Part shown: positions 18,000 through 27,149 of the stretch, piece after piece
Numbering within the stretch: the first letter of the stretch is position 1
Layout: each line of letters begins with the position of its first letter
Source: Lawsonibacter celer
Lineage (GTDB): Bacteria; Bacillota; Clostridia; Oscillospirales; Oscillospiraceae
DNA length: 64,000 nt
Reading direction: 5' to 3'
Assembly: GCF_014281125.1 (NCBI RefSeq)
Contig: NZ_JACOEA010000001.1
Coordinates: 496,001-560,000 of the forward strand
The notes under the pieces: model-generated
The model's input: only the letters and a program-made list of their open reading frames with translations
What the model was told of the DNA's origin: nothing
Databases searched by the model: none
Position numbers and translations under genes: made by a program

Positions 18000-19135
18000 T
18001 CCGCCGCGGCCGACCGGGCCGCTTCGTCCGCAGCAAGCACATCCTCCAGGGTCGGATTATGTACCACAGGTATGGCCTCCATCGACCGGGCTACCCGCTC
18101 CGCAATCTCTCCAAATGAGATTTGGTCCGTCAGAAACAGGCCTACGGCAGCCTCATTGGCGCCGTTGAGCACCGCGGTTGCCGTCCCCCCTGTGCGTGCC
18201 GCCTTCAATGCCAGATCGAGACAGGGGAACGCCTCATAATCGGGCGGATAGAACGTCAGCGGCGGACAGGACAGCAGATCCAGAGGCTTCGCCACCGCAG
18301 CGGTCCGCTCTGGCCAGGTAAGCGCATACTGGATGGGCAGCCGCATATCAGGGGCACCCAGCTGAGCCAACACCGCGTTATCACAGTATTCCACCAGGGA
18401 GTGAATGATACTCTCCCGGTGGATCACAATGGAAATTCTTTCAGGCGGAAGCTGATACAGGCGCATAGCCTCTATGAATTCCAGGCCCTTATTCATCAGC
18501 GTCGCTGAGTCAATGGTGATTTTCGCCCCCATACTCCAGTTGGGATGCTTCAATGCCTGCTCCTTTGTGACAAGGGAAATAGCCTCACGGTCCATGCCAA
18601 AGAAGGGGCCGCCCGAAGCGGTCAGAATCAGTCGGCGCACCTCTCCCCGGTCCCTGCACCCCTGCAGGCACTGAAAAAGAGCCGAGTGCTCCGAGTCCAC
18701 TGGGACCACCTCCGCCCCGAAGCGCGCCGCCTCCGCTATGACCAACTCCCCGGCACATACCAGGGTCTCCTTATTGGCCAGCGCGATGCGCTTCCCTTCG
18801 CGGATAGCGGCCAGCGTAGGCTTCAGCCCCACCATCCCCACTACGGCAGTAATCACGGTGTCGGTGCTTTCCAGGCTCGCGGCCTCGAGCAGCCCTTCCA
18901 TGCCGGAGGCAATTCGGACGCTGGTATCCGCCAGCCGCACCCGCAGATCCGCCGCTGCCGCGGGATCCATCATCACCGCCAATTCCGGTGAAAAGGCCCG
19001 GCACTGCTCCTCCATACGTCTGGCATCCCGATTGGCGGTCAGCGCCGCCGCAGTCATGCCGCAGGCGGCAATCACCTCCAGTGACTGCCGCCCGATCGAC
19101 CCTGTAGACCCCAATAGGGCAATCCTTCGATTCAT
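17996..19135 (-). CDS. dxr: 1-deoxy-D-xylulose 5-phosphate reductoisomerase Dxr
   Basis: Dxr makes 2-C-methyl-D-erythritol 4-phosphate, the committed MEP step. The NADPH motif GSTGSIGRQSLEV is at the N-terminus, followed by VPVDSEHSALFQCLQG with catalytic acids and TASGGPFFG and HPNWSMGAKITIDSATLMNK. The ATG at 19135 has GGGGTGAG five bases upstream; a GTG at 19144 overlapping the cdsA stop would add three residues. Length (379 aa) is normal. Confidence 0.95.
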   Translation of the reverse strand: MNRRIALLGSTGSIGRQSLEVIAACGMTAAALTANRDARRMEEQCRAFSPELAVMMDPAAAADLRVRLADTSVRIASGMEGLLEAASLESTDTVITAVVGMVGLKPTLAAIREGKRIALANKETLVCAGELVIAEAARFGAEVVPVDSEHSALFQCLQGCRDRGEVRRLILTASGGPFFGMDREAISLVTKEQALKHPNWSMGAKITIDSATLMNKGLEFIEAMRLYQLPPERISIVIHRESIIHSLVEYCDNAVLAQLGAPDMRLPIQYALTWPERTAAVAKPLDLLSCPPLTFYPPDYEAFPCLDLALKAARTGGTATAVLNGANEAAVGLFLTDQISFGEIAERVARSMEAIPVVHNPTLEDVLAADEAARSAAAE

Positions 19136-19140
19136 CCTGC

Positions 19141-19962
19141 TCACCCCAGTGTAGGCAGAATCCGGACCAGCAGTTCGATCAGCGGCGCGCAGAAAATCAC
19201 ACTGTCGAAGCGGTCCAGAACTCCCCCGTGTCCCGGAAAAATCTTGCCGAAATCTTTAATACCATACTCGCGCTTGATGTAGGAAAATGACAGGTCGCCC
19301 AGCTGCGAGACCACGCTGCCCAGCGCCCCATAAAGGGCCAGGGGCAGATAGCGCACCTGAAATCCAAAGACAAACTGGAGCAATACGCCGTAGAGAAGCG
19401 TACATACGATGGCACCTAAAAAACCGCCTACCGCTCCTTCCACGGTCTTTTTCGGAGAGAGCTCCGGCGCCAGCTTATGTCTGCCGAAGAGCATCCCTGC
19501 AAAGAGGGCAAAGGCGTCGCTGATAAAGGCCACCACCAGCGGCAGGGCCACATAGCCGCGCCACTGTTCCATCTGGCCCAGCCGCAGGAAAGCGGACAGG
19601 AAAAACGGGATCACAAGGGAGAGGAAAAAGGTCCCCCCCATTTTTTCCAAAGTGACCTGCTTATGGCTGGCAATCGCCTCTGCAAACAGCAACACCACGT
19701 AGACGAACAGGCCGCATAACGCTGGCAGCACGCCAGTTCCGTAAAAGGCCCAAAAGGGGATCAGCCCAGCCATGATCAGAGCATAGACAGAGATCCGTGG
19801 ATGCTTCAAAAAGCCGGTGGACCAGAGCGCCTCATGCACCGCGATCACGGAAACAGCGGCAAAGAGAATGGGGAGCATGGGCGGAAAGACCGGATAGACC
19901 ACAAACAGGGCGATCAGAAGCAGCGGGATCCATATCACTGCCACAAGAATACGTTTCCCCAC
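19141..19962 (-). CDS. cdsA: Phosphatidate cytidylyltransferase CdsA
   Basis: CdsA makes CDP-diacylglycerol for phospholipid synthesis. The protein is almost wholly membrane-spanning (about eight segments). The family signature lies in the C-terminal third: GRHKLAPELSPKKTVEGAVGG, GDLSFSYIKREYGIKDFGKI and FPGHGGVLDRFDSVIF, with acidic metal ligands. It starts at a GTG (19962) with GGAGG seven bases upstream, directly abutting the uppS stop. Confidence 0.94.
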   Translation of the reverse strand: MGKRILVAVIWIPLLLIALFVVYPVFPPMLPILFAAVSVIAVHEALWSTGFLKHPRISVYALIMAGLIPFWAFYGTGVLPALCGLFVYVVLLFAEAIASHKQVTLEKMGGTFFLSLVIPFFLSAFLRLGQMEQWRGYVALPLVVAFISDAFALFAGMLFGRHKLAPELSPKKTVEGAVGGFLGAIVCTLLYGVLLQFVFGFQVRYLPLALYGALGSVVSQLGDLSFSYIKREYGIKDFGKIFPGHGGVLDRFDSVIFCAPLIELLVRILPTLG

Positions 19963-20709
19963 TCAGACACCTCCAAAGCGGCGGGAGCGGCTCTGATAGG
20001 CCGCCAACGCCCGGTCGAGCTCCTCTTTTGAAAAATCGGGCCACAACACGTCTGTATAATAGAGCTCTGCATAGGCCGACTGCCACAGCAGAAAATTTGA
20101 GAGCCGCAGCTCCCCGCTGGGGCGGATCACCAAATCCGGATCAGGTACACCCGCCGAGTAAAGATAGCCGCTGAAGGCCGCCTCATCCAGCTCCTCCGGC
20201 TTTTTCTTTCCCGCCGCACAGTCTGCCGCAAAAGCTCTGGCCGCTCTTAAAATTTCGTCCCGGCCGCCATAGTTCAGGCAGACGTTTACATGCAGCTTTC
20301 CCTCGTAGTGGGTGGAGATGTTCTGCGTCCGATCACAGAGTTCACGCAGCTTGGGGCTCAATGGGCTCAGATCCCCCAAAAAGTGCAGGGTGATCTGGTC
20401 CCGCTCCATTTTTTCGATGGACTCCAGCAGATATTGCTCCAACAGTCCCATTATGGCGGACACCTCCGCCTCGGGACGCTTCCAGTTCTCCGTGGAAAAC
20501 GCGTATACCGTAAGATATTCAATTCCAATATCCTTACAATATGTGGCGATATTGCGGAATACCTCCGCCCCTGCGGCATGGCCCGCCGTACGCGGCAGCC
20601 CCCGACGCTTTGCCCAGCGGCCGTTTCCATCCATGATGATGGCCACATGCCGGGGCAGGCGCTTCCAATCCACCTGCGCCTGCGTCTGCCTGGATTTCAA
20701 AAAAACCAT
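19963..20709 (-). CDS. uppS: Undecaprenyl diphosphate synthase UppS
   Basis: UppS condenses isoprene units into the C55 lipid carrier for cell-wall synthesis. The catalytic Asp is in HVAIIMDGNGRWAKRRG (Asp27); AFSTENWKRP and the C-terminal DPDLVIRPSGELRLSNFLLW are present. The usual motif is IRTSGExRxSNF; here the Thr is Pro and the following residues read GELRLSNF. Length (248 aa) is normal. Neighbours dxr and ispG feed its substrate. Confidence 0.95.
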   Translation of the reverse strand: MVFLKSRQTQAQVDWKRLPRHVAIIMDGNGRWAKRRGLPRTAGHAAGAEVFRNIATYCKDIGIEYLTVYAFSTENWKRPEAEVSAIMGLLEQYLLESIEKMERDQITLHFLGDLSPLSPKLRELCDRTQNISTHYEGKLHVNVCLNYGGRDEILRAARAFAADCAAGKKKPEELDEAAFSGYLYSAGVPDPDLVIRPSGELRLSNFLLWQSAYAELYYTDVLWPDFSKEELDRALAAYQSRSRRFGGV

Positions 20710-20746
20710 ATATTATATCCTACCCTACCCGGTCAAATAGCATACC

Positions 20747-20774
20747 GGTGCGGGGCACAGAAATGCCCCGCACC
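20747..20774 (-). terminator. Hairpin between frr and uppS
   Basis: An 11-bp perfect stem GGTGCGGGGCA / TGCCCCGCACC has a six-base loop. There is no real T-run after it on the minus strand, so it is more likely a pause, partial terminator or RNA-stability element than a full stop. Confidence 0.5.
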
Positions 20775-20802
20775 AGTGAAGTTCACCCGCTTGCCCGATG
20801 GC

Positions 20803-21357
20803 TCAGACCGCCATCAGCTCCGCTTCCTTCTTCGCGGACAGCTCGTCAATCTGCTTACAGCGCTTGTCCGTCATTTCCTGGATTTCCTTCTCGTGCTCCT
20901 TACGGTCGTCTTCGGTCAGCTCCGCCTTTTTCTCCAGGGCCTTATATTTCTCCATGGCGTCCCGGCGGATGTTGCGGATGGCTACCTTCCCGGATTCCCC
21001 ATATTTCTTGACCTGCTTTGTCAGCTCCTTACGGCGCTCCTCCGTCAGCTGCGGGAAGGCCAGACGGATGACTCTGCCGTCGTTTTGGGGATTGATGCCC
21101 AAGTCAGAGCTCTGAATCGCTTTCTCAATCGTCTTGAGCAGGCTGGCATCCCAAGGCTGGATCATCAGGCTCCTGGGATCCGGTGAGGAGATGGTGGCCA
21201 CTTGGTTGATAGGAGTAGGGGTGCCGTAATAATCCACCGAAATTTTATCCAGGACTGCCGCATTTGCGCGGCCGGCGCGGACACTGGCGAAATCGCTGAC
21301 CACCACGTCTACGGTCTTCTGCATTTTGGCGTCATACTCTTTGTTGATTTCCTTCAT
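20803..21357 (-). CDS. frr: Ribosome recycling factor
   Basis: RRF splits post-termination ribosomes with EF-G. The sequence VVVSDFASVRAGRANAAVLDKI, INQVATISSPDPRSLMIQPWD, and PQLTEERRKELTKQVKKYGE are family signatures. Length (184 aa) is normal. It begins one base after the pyrH stop region, so the two are surely co-transcribed. Confidence 0.97.
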   Translation of the reverse strand: MKEINKEYDAKMQKTVDVVVSDFASVRAGRANAAVLDKISVDYYGTPTPINQVATISSPDPRSLMIQPWDASLLKTIEKAIQSSDLGINPQNDGRVIRLAFPQLTEERRKELTKQVKKYGESGKVAIRNIRRDAMEKYKALEKKAELTEDDRKEHEKEIQEMTDKRCKQIDELSAKKEAELMAV

Positions 21358-21358
21358 C

Positions 21359-22081
21359 TCACGCTTCCTCCTTGACGATCGTTCCTATTTTCTCCCCCAT
21401 TACTGCCCGCAGAATATTTTCCGGATCCTTCAGCGCGAACAGCAACACGGGAATACGGTTATCCATAGACAGGGATGTGGCTGTGGAGTCCATCACCTGC
21501 AGATGCTGGGCCAGCACGTCGTCATAGGTAATGCTGTCGTACTTCACGGCGCTGGGATCCTTATTGGGATCAGCCGAGTACACCCCATCGATGTTTTTGG
21601 CCAGCAGGATTACATCCGCATCAATCTCCGCAGCGCGCAGCACGGCCGCCGTATCGGTGGAAAAGAAGGGGTTGCCGGTGCCGCAGCCAAAAATCACCAC
21701 GCGGCCCTTTTCCAGATGCCGGATTGCCCGGGACCGGATATAGGGCTCGGCAATCGAACGCATCTCAATCGCCGTCTGCACACGGACCTCCACGCCCTTC
21801 TGTTCCAGCACATCGGCCAGGGCGAGACAATTCAGGGTCGTGGCAAGCATCCCCATATGGTCGGCACGGGTGCGCTCCATCCGGTCGCCGCCATCCTTTA
21901 CGCCACGCCAGAAATTGCCGCCGCCCACGACAATGCCCACCTGCACGCCCAGGTCGACACATTTTTTGATCACATCGCAGACTTTGCCGATCACATCAAA
22001 ATCCAGGCCGCGGGAGGCCGTGCCGGCCAGCGCCTCTCCGCTAACCTTCAAAAGAACCCGCTTATACTGCGGTTCACTCAT
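21359..22081 (-). CDS. pyrH: UMP kinase PyrH
   Basis: PyrH phosphorylates UMP to UDP and is the hexameric bacterial type. Motifs include [45 protein letters not shown] and [21 protein letters not shown]. Length (240 aa) is normal. The gene is separated from tsf by about 185 bases that hold the tsf terminator and probably a promoter. Confidence 0.96.
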   Translation of the reverse strand: MSEPQYKRVLLKVSGEALAGTASRGLDFDVIGKVCDVIKKCVDLGVQVGIVVGGGNFWRGVKDGGDRMERTRADHMGMLATTLNCLALADVLEQKGVEVRVQTAIEMRSIAEPYIRSRAIRHLEKGRVVIFGCGTGNPFFSTDTAAVLRAAEIDADVILLAKNIDGVYSADPNKDPSAVKYDSITYDDVLAQHLQVMDSTATSLSMDNRIPVLLFALKDPENILRAVMGEKIGTIVKEEA

Positions 22082-22224
22082 AAATCCAACCCCTTCTCTT
22101 GTGGCATATGTTCTTTCCTATTTTAATATAGTTTTCCTTTTTTGCATAGTGGTTAAGCCAAAGTTTTTACAAATTGTTCAACAGGCGCGGACTCCCCTTC
22201 TTCCTTCCCCGGTGCAGGGCATAA

Positions 22225-22254
22225 AAAGGCCCGGGCGCGTGTGCCCGGGCCTTT
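22225..22254 (-). terminator. Terminator after tsf
   Basis: A 12-bp GC-rich stem AAAGGCCCGGGC / GCCCGGGCCTTT, with a six-base loop and T-run on the minus strand, lies 14 bases past the tsf stop. Confidence 0.85.
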
Positions 22255-22267
22255 ATGGCTTTTTGAT

Positions 22268-23182
22268 TTACTTGCCAAGCTGTTTGGCAATCTCCTCGGC
22301 GAAATTCTCCTGCTTCTTCTCAATGCCCTCGCCCTTCTCAAAACGCACGGCGTCCTTCAGGGTAATGGTGCCGCCCATCTCCTTGGCGACCTTGGCGGCG
22401 TACTGTTCCACGCTCATAGAGTTGTCCTTAACAAACTCCTGCTGCAGCAGGCAGTTCTCCTTGTAGAACTTGCCCAGCTTGCCGGACACGATGCCCTCCT
22501 TCACCTTCTCAGGCTTGGCGGCCATCTTGGGGTCGTTCTCCATCTGGACCAGCAAAATCTTCTTCTCCTCATCCAGCGTGGCCTGATCCACCTGGCTCTT
22601 GTCCAGGAAGCGGGGATTGAGCGCCGCGATCTGCATTGCCATGTCCTTGCCGACCTCGGCCACCTGCTCGGCGGAGAGATTGGTCTCCAGATTCACCAGC
22701 ACGCCGATTTTTCCGCCGGCGTGGATATAGGGCACGGAAATCCCGTCCGTAAAGAAGGCAAAACGGCGCACCTTGATGTTCTCGCCGATCACGAGCACCA
22801 TCTCCTGCTGCTCCTCCTGCACGGTGCGGCCATTGCCATAGGGAGCGGCCATCAGCGCGTCCAGATCGGTGGGCTTTTCCTTGGCCACCACAGCGGCCAC
22901 GCCCTTGACAAACTCCACAAACTTCTCATTCTTACCCACAAAGTCGGTCTCGGCGTTGACCTCAACTACAACGCCCACGCCGTCGATCACACCGGCATAG
23001 GCCATGCCCTCGGCAGCAATGCGGCCAGCCTTCTTCTGGGAGGCGGCCAGTCCCTTCTCACGGAGGATTTCCACGGCCTTGTCCATATTGCCCTCGGCCT
23101 CAGTCAGGGCCTTTTTGCAGTCCATCATACCCACGCCGGTCATCTCACGCAGGGCCTGTACATCTTTTGCAGTGATTGCCAT
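22268..23182 (-). CDS. tsf: Translation elongation factor Ts
   Basis: EF-Ts recycles EF-Tu. The N-terminal UBA-like domain (ITAKDVQALREMTGVGMMDCKKAL), GMAYAGVIDGVGVVVEVNAETDFVGKNEKF and a C-terminal LLQQEFVKDNSMSV are diagnostic. The ATG at 23182 (MAITAKD) has GGAGG ten bases upstream; the longer open frame upstream is not coding. Length is 304 aa. Confidence 0.97.
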   Translation of the reverse strand: MAITAKDVQALREMTGVGMMDCKKALTEAEGNMDKAVEILREKGLAASQKKAGRIAAEGMAYAGVIDGVGVVVEVNAETDFVGKNEKFVEFVKGVAAVVAKEKPTDLDALMAAPYGNGRTVQEEQQEMVLVIGENIKVRRFAFFTDGISVPYIHAGGKIGVLVNLETNLSAEQVAEVGKDMAMQIAALNPRFLDKSQVDQATLDEEKKILLVQMENDPKMAAKPEKVKEGIVSGKLGKFYKENCLLQQEFVKDNSMSVEQYAAKVAKEMGGTITLKDAVRFEKGEGIEKKQENFAEEIAKQLGK

Positions 23183-23210
23183 AATCACGATACCTCCATA
23201 TAGTTTAATT

Positions 23211-23247
23211 TGAAAAAAGACGCGCCCGCCCGCGCACGGGCGGGCGC
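23211..23247 (-). terminator. Terminator or attenuator between rpsB and tsf
   Basis: An 11-bp stem GCGCCCGCCCG / CGGGCGGGCGC with a four-base loop is followed on the minus strand by TCTTTTTTC. It lies 20 bases past rpsB and 30 bases before tsf. Because the genes are normally co-transcribed, partial readthrough is likely. Confidence 0.8.
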
Positions 23248-23266
23248 ATGCCAAAGCTTTTTATTT

Positions 23267-23989
23267 TTACTCAGCAGCAGTCTCGGCGGGGGCCTCAGGG
23301 GCATCCTGGCCCTGCTTGCCCTCCTGGATGGCGTTGGCCATCACGCCGGAGATCAGCTTAATCGCGCGGATCGCGTCGTCATTGCCGGGGATCACATAGT
23401 CGATCTCGTCGGGGTCGCAGTTGGTGTCCACGATGGCCACAATGGGGATGTTCAGCTTGCGGGCCTCGTTGATGGCGTTGCGCTCCTTGCGGGGATCCAC
23501 CACGAACAACGCGCCGGGGAGCTTCTTCATCTCCACCACGCCGCCCAGGTACTTCTCCAGCTTGGCGATCTCGCCCAGGTGCTTCATGACTTCCTTCTTG
23601 GGCAGCATGTCAAAGGTGCCGTCATCCTGCATCTTCTTGAGCTGGTTCAGACGGTCCACACGGCCGCGCATGGTCTTGAAGTTGGTGAGCATACCGCCCA
23701 GCCAGCGGGCGTTCACATAGTACATGCCCACGCGCTCGGCTTCTTCCTTGATGGCCTCCTGGGCCTGCTTCTTGGTGCCCACAAAAAGCAGGGTCTGGCC
23801 GGACTCACCCAGAGAGCGAACGAAGTTATAGGCCTCCTCCAGCTTCTTCACGGTCTTCTGCAGATCAATAATATAGATCCCGTTGCGCTCGGTGTAGATA
23901 TAGGTGGCCATCTTGGGGTTCCAGCGGCGGGTCTGGTGGCCGAAGTGGACCCCCGCCTCGAGAAGCTGTTTCATGGATACGACTGCCAT
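23267..23989 (-). CDS. rpsB: 30S ribosomal protein S2
   Basis: S2 binds the 16S rRNA and S1 in the small subunit. [57 protein letters not shown] and [20 protein letters not shown] are highly conserved. The ATG at 23989 has AGGAGG ten bases upstream. The C-terminus ends in an acidic, Ala-rich tail. A good promoter lies at 24110-24138. Confidence 0.97.
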   Translation of the reverse strand: MAVVSMKQLLEAGVHFGHQTRRWNPKMATYIYTERNGIYIIDLQKTVKKLEEAYNFVRSLGESGQTLLFVGTKKQAQEAIKEEAERVGMYYVNARWLGGMLTNFKTMRGRVDRLNQLKKMQDDGTFDMLPKKEVMKHLGEIAKLEKYLGGVVEMKKLPGALFVVDPRKERNAINEARKLNIPIVAIVDTNCDPDEIDYVIPGNDDAIRAIKLISGVMANAIQEGKQGQDAPEAPAETAAE

Positions 23990-24109
23990 AGGGTAATTTC
24001 CTCCTTTATTTGTTGATTCCTCCACCCGGTTCATCCGGAGCCGGCCAACCTCTGATTCCAGAAGCACCTGGCCCTCCGTCCGCGGATGTGCGTAATCACA
24101 TGCTCGGGT

Positions 24110-24138
24110 ATTTTAGCACAACATTCCAAAGATTGCAA
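24110..24138 (-). promoter_or_regulatory. Sigma-A promoter of rpsB
   Basis: TTGCAA (24133-24138), 17 bases and TAAAAT (24110-24115) read on the minus strand. The leader from here to rpsB is about 110 bases and may hold S2 autoregulation, though I see no certain structure. Confidence 0.75.
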
Positions 24139-24176
24139 GTATTTTTTGCAATTTTAGAGTTCTTGCGAAGAACAAA

Positions 24177-24217
24177 AAGCAGAGCCTAGAATCTGTCGAT
24201 AATTCTACGCTCTGCTT
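24177..24217 (-). terminator. Terminator of the decayed P-loop gene
   Basis: A 16-bp stem (24177-24192 with 24202-24217) with one mismatch and a nine-base loop is followed on the minus strand by TTTTTGTT. It lies 70 bases past the last stop of the pseudogene. Confidence 0.75.
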
Positions 24218-24285
24218 ACTGTTTGATTTTTTCTTATAGCCCAGATTGCCGTTTTCCGCAAAGAAAGCTGCTCGCATTTTTATGA

Positions 24286-24502
24286 TTAGCTCCCAATCCG
24301 CTTCTGTGTTCCCAGTGTAAAGTCAGAGGGAACCAATGCAGATTTCTTCAAACGTTGTCCCGGTTCTTTGAGTTCCCTGAAGTCGTCGTTATAAATCAAT
24401 GTTTATCTCGTACTTATCATCAATAAGCACATAATTTACGTTGTACTTTTGGGCAAGTGCGGTCTTGTCTGCGTACGATGCGCCTGTTATTAAAATAATC
24501 AT
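24286..24502 (-). pseudogene. Frameshifted P-loop kinase-like gene remnant
   Basis: An ATG at 24502 with AGGAG seven bases upstream opens MIILITGASYADKTALAQKY, then NVNYVLIDDKYEINIDL and a stop at 24389. The start looks like the P-loop of small nucleotide kinases (GASxxGKT) but with the key glycine changed to Asp. In a neighbouring frame the same strand goes on as NDDFRELKEPGQRLKKSALV and PSDFTLGTQKRIGS, ending at 24286. So one gene seems to have been broken by a frameshift, and probably by an internal deletion. The 37-residue first part is too short to be a working kinase. Family is uncertain. Confidence 0.6.
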
Positions 24503-24636
24503 TGTTTTTCTCCTGTCTACGCAAGAACACTTTCATAAGATTGACGGAGTTTACGAGAACAGCAAAATCAAAAAAGGGAGTTCCGGGAATACATAACCGA
24601 CTGGAGATATAATTAAAATAAATGTTTTATGTCATC

Positions 24637-25656
24637 TCATTGCGCCGATTGATCGTTCCACCAGGCTGCGGCAGCCTGCCAGGCGGCCGTATTCTCCGGT
24701 GTCTGCGGCCGGGGCGTCAGGCCGAAGGAACCGGTCAGCTCCCTGCCCAGCCAGGCGGAGAAGATGGCCGCGCCCTCCTGATTCAGATGGCTGCCGTCGT
24801 ACAGGTGCCGGTTTGGAACCAGCCCGATCTCCGCAAAGGCATTGCTCCAGTCACAGAAAATGACATTCGGATCCATCTTTTCTGCTTCCTGCCCGATACG
24901 GGCGTAGACCTCCGGCGTGCATCGGACATAGCTGGGGTGTACCGTCAGGATAGGCTGGATTCCGTGCTTCCGGCACAGGGCCAGGATTTTTCCCAGCCAC
25001 TCCAGGTTATCCGCATAGACCTCGGGCGCCACCTCCCGGTCGGCCACGTCGGGGGTCTCCCCCACTCCGTCCAGCACCCCCTGCATGGCGGTGAAGCCCT
25101 TGCGCTCGTCCCACTGGGTGGGCCGGAGTGCCCGGACCACGTCGTCGGGCCGCACCTCCTTCCAGCGGCTGTGGTAGAAGTACAGATCAAACAGCAGGCC
25201 CTGGCGCAGCTCCGGCTCAGAGGCAGTAAAGATCGCCCCCAGCTTGTTTCGGGAAAATGGCATCAAATCCACATTCTTCTGGGTGTAGTTCTGATAAGGC
25301 TTGAAATAGAGGGAGGTAACCTCCAGCACCACAGCGGAGGGGGACTGGGTCTTTAAAATCTCCCGGAGATACCAGTAGGTAATGGACAGCGGCTGCTCCG
25401 AACCCGCCATCACAAACCCGGTGAGGCCCGAGCTGTCGTAGACCTCTGCGGGATTCACATCGCAGTAGGTAAAGGAGCTGCCCAGGTAGATCACATCCAG
25501 GCTGTCCTCCGGCTCGGCCAGAAAGGCCCTCCAGGTGGAGCCGTAGCTGGTCTGGGCAGGCCGCAGCACATCGGAGAGAAAATTGATCATCAGAGCGGTC
25601 AGCAGCAGGAATACGGCAGCCCAGACCAGCTCTTTTTTTATTTTTGACCGGCTCAA
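24637..25656 (-). CDS. SGNH-fold, DltD/AlgJ-like membrane-anchored protein (339 aa)
   Basis: A single N-terminal membrane helix (about 11-30, AAVFLLLTALMINFL) anchors an extracellular SGNH-hydrolase-like domain. The block I motif is LDVIYLGSSFTYCDVNPAEV, with Ser in the nucleophile position, and the block V motif is LYDGSHLNQEGAAIFSAWL with Asp-x-x-His. Such proteins pair with MBOAT acyltransferases, as DltD does with DltB, to acylate cell-surface polymers. The MBOAT gene lies just upstream with an 18-base gap. The polymer and acyl group are unknown. Confidence 0.8.
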   Translation of the reverse strand: MSRSKIKKELVWAAVFLLLTALMINFLSDVLRPAQTSYGSTWRAFLAEPEDSLDVIYLGSSFTYCDVNPAEVYDSSGLTGFVMAGSEQPLSITYWYLREILKTQSPSAVVLEVTSLYFKPYQNYTQKNVDLMPFSRNKLGAIFTASEPELRQGLLFDLYFYHSRWKEVRPDDVVRALRPTQWDERKGFTAMQGVLDGVGETPDVADREVAPEVYADNLEWLGKILALCRKHGIQPILTVHPSYVRCTPEVYARIGQEAEKMDPNVIFCDWSNAFAEIGLVPNRHLYDGSHLNQEGAAIFSAWLGRELTGSFGLTPRPQTPENTAAWQAAAAWWNDQSAQ

Positions 25657-25674
25657 AGCCGCAGCCTCCCTTCT

Positions 25675-27117
25675 CTAAAAGCTGAACCCATAGAGGAACG
25701 CCTGGGCGTCATACCCCGTGCCGTAGCTGCCGAAAATCAGGCAGGCAAAGAGCAATCCCCACAGCACCAGCCATCGGACCGGCCGGGGCGCGGACAGCCA
25801 CTCCCCCGCCAGATCGCGGCGCGCAGCACGCAGGTCCACCGCCAGCAGCACCAGCAGCCCTGCCGCGGCGGCCAGCAGCTCCCAGCGGTCCAGCCCCATG
25901 CTCTGATATACCCAAAGGGGGCCGTGGAGCATTCCCCTCAGGATCGCCGAGGCAGTGCCCAGGCTGCTGGCCTTGAAAAACACCCAGGCGACGGTGGTGA
26001 GCCCAAAGGTGGTGAGCAGTTGAATTCCCTGGCGAAGCCTTTTTTCCCTCCCCAGGTGCAGTGCACCGAATATCCGTTCCCTGGCCGGCTGGGTGACGGC
26101 CCCAGCCACCTGGTAAAGTCCGTTGAGTGCGCCCCACACCACAAAGGTCACCGCCGCTCCGTGCCACAGGCCGCTGAGAGCAAATACAATCAGTACATTG
26201 AGGAATTTCCGGACCGTCCCCTTTCGGGAGCCGCCCAGGGGGATGTACAGGTAGTCCCGGAACCAGGAGGTGAGAGATATGTGCCAGCGCCGCCAGAAAT
26301 CCGAAATGGAACGGGCGAAGTAGGGCTGCGCAAAGTTCTCCCGCAGGGTGAAGCCCATGCTTTGGGCCACCCCCAGAGCCATGTCTGTGTAGCCGGAAAA
26401 GTCACAGTAAATCTGGAAGGAAAAGGCCACCGCCGCGCCCATCAGCTGGAGCGCTCCAAACTCCCCCGGTGCGGCGTACACGGTATTCACCAACACGGCC
26501 AGCCGATCCGCCAGCACCATTTTCTGAAAGGCGCCCCACAGAAAGCGCAGCAGCCCTTTGCGGAACCGGTCATAGTCAAAAGGGTGCTCCGTCCGGAACT
26601 GGGGAAGCAGCTCATCCGCCCGGCCGATGGGACCAGACACCACCTGCGGGAAGAAGGACAGGAACAGCGCGTAGAGCAAAAAGCTTTCCTCCGCCTCCAC
26701 CTTGCCCCGATATACATCTATGACATAGCCCATGGCCTGAAACAGATAAAAGGAGATGCCCACCGGCAAAAGGATCTCCAGCGCCGGGGTGGAGAAGTAC
26801 GCACCGGCCGCACGGAGAAGCTGCCCGGCCAGAGAAAGCGCAAAATGAAGGTATTTAAAGAGGAAAAGCAGTACGATATCCAGCCCCAGGCAGGCCGCCA
26901 GCGCGCCCCGGCTTTTCCGCCCGGCCAGAATCCGTCCGGTAAGGTAAGAGGTTGCGATCACCGCCAGGAGCAGGGTCAGATAGACCGGCTTGGCGCAGAG
27001 GTAGAAAAACCAGCTGGCCAGCAGCAGCCACAGGTTCTTTCCACGCCGCGGCAGAAGAAAATACACCAGCACGGTGACGGGAAAAAAGCAGAAAAAGGGC
27101 GCGGACAAAAAGGTCAC
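25675..27117 (-). CDS. MBOAT-family membrane O-acyltransferase
   Basis: The protein (480 aa) has about ten membrane segments. Family signatures are FFPQVVSGPIGRADELLPQF, FQIYCDFSGYTDMALGVAQSMGF, FWRRWHISLTSWFRDYLYIPLGG and the catalytic His in SGLWHGAAVTFVVWGALNGL. It resembles AlgI/DltB proteins that move acyl groups across the membrane onto polysaccharide or teichoic acid. The start appears to be GTG at 27117 with GGAG upstream. It lies between hprK and the SGNH partner, probably in one transcript. Confidence 0.9.
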   Translation of the reverse strand: MTFLSAPFFCFFPVTVLVYFLLPRRGKNLWLLLASWFFYLCAKPVYLTLLLAVIATSYLTGRILAGRKSRGALAACLGLDIVLLFLFKYLHFALSLAGQLLRAAGAYFSTPALEILLPVGISFYLFQAMGYVIDVYRGKVEAEESFLLYALFLSFFPQVVSGPIGRADELLPQFRTEHPFDYDRFRKGLLRFLWGAFQKMVLADRLAVLVNTVYAAPGEFGALQLMGAAVAFSFQIYCDFSGYTDMALGVAQSMGFTLRENFAQPYFARSISDFWRRWHISLTSWFRDYLYIPLGGSRKGTVRKFLNVLIVFALSGLWHGAAVTFVVWGALNGLYQVAGAVTQPARERIFGALHLGREKRLRQGIQLLTTFGLTTVAWVFFKASSLGTASAILRGMLHGPLWVYQSMGLDRWELLAAAAGLLVLLAVDLRAARRDLAGEWLSAPRPVRWLVLWGLLFACLIFGSYGTGYDAQAFLYGFSF

Positions 27118-27149
27118 CGGTCGGTCATCTCCTCTCCCATGGCAAATAT

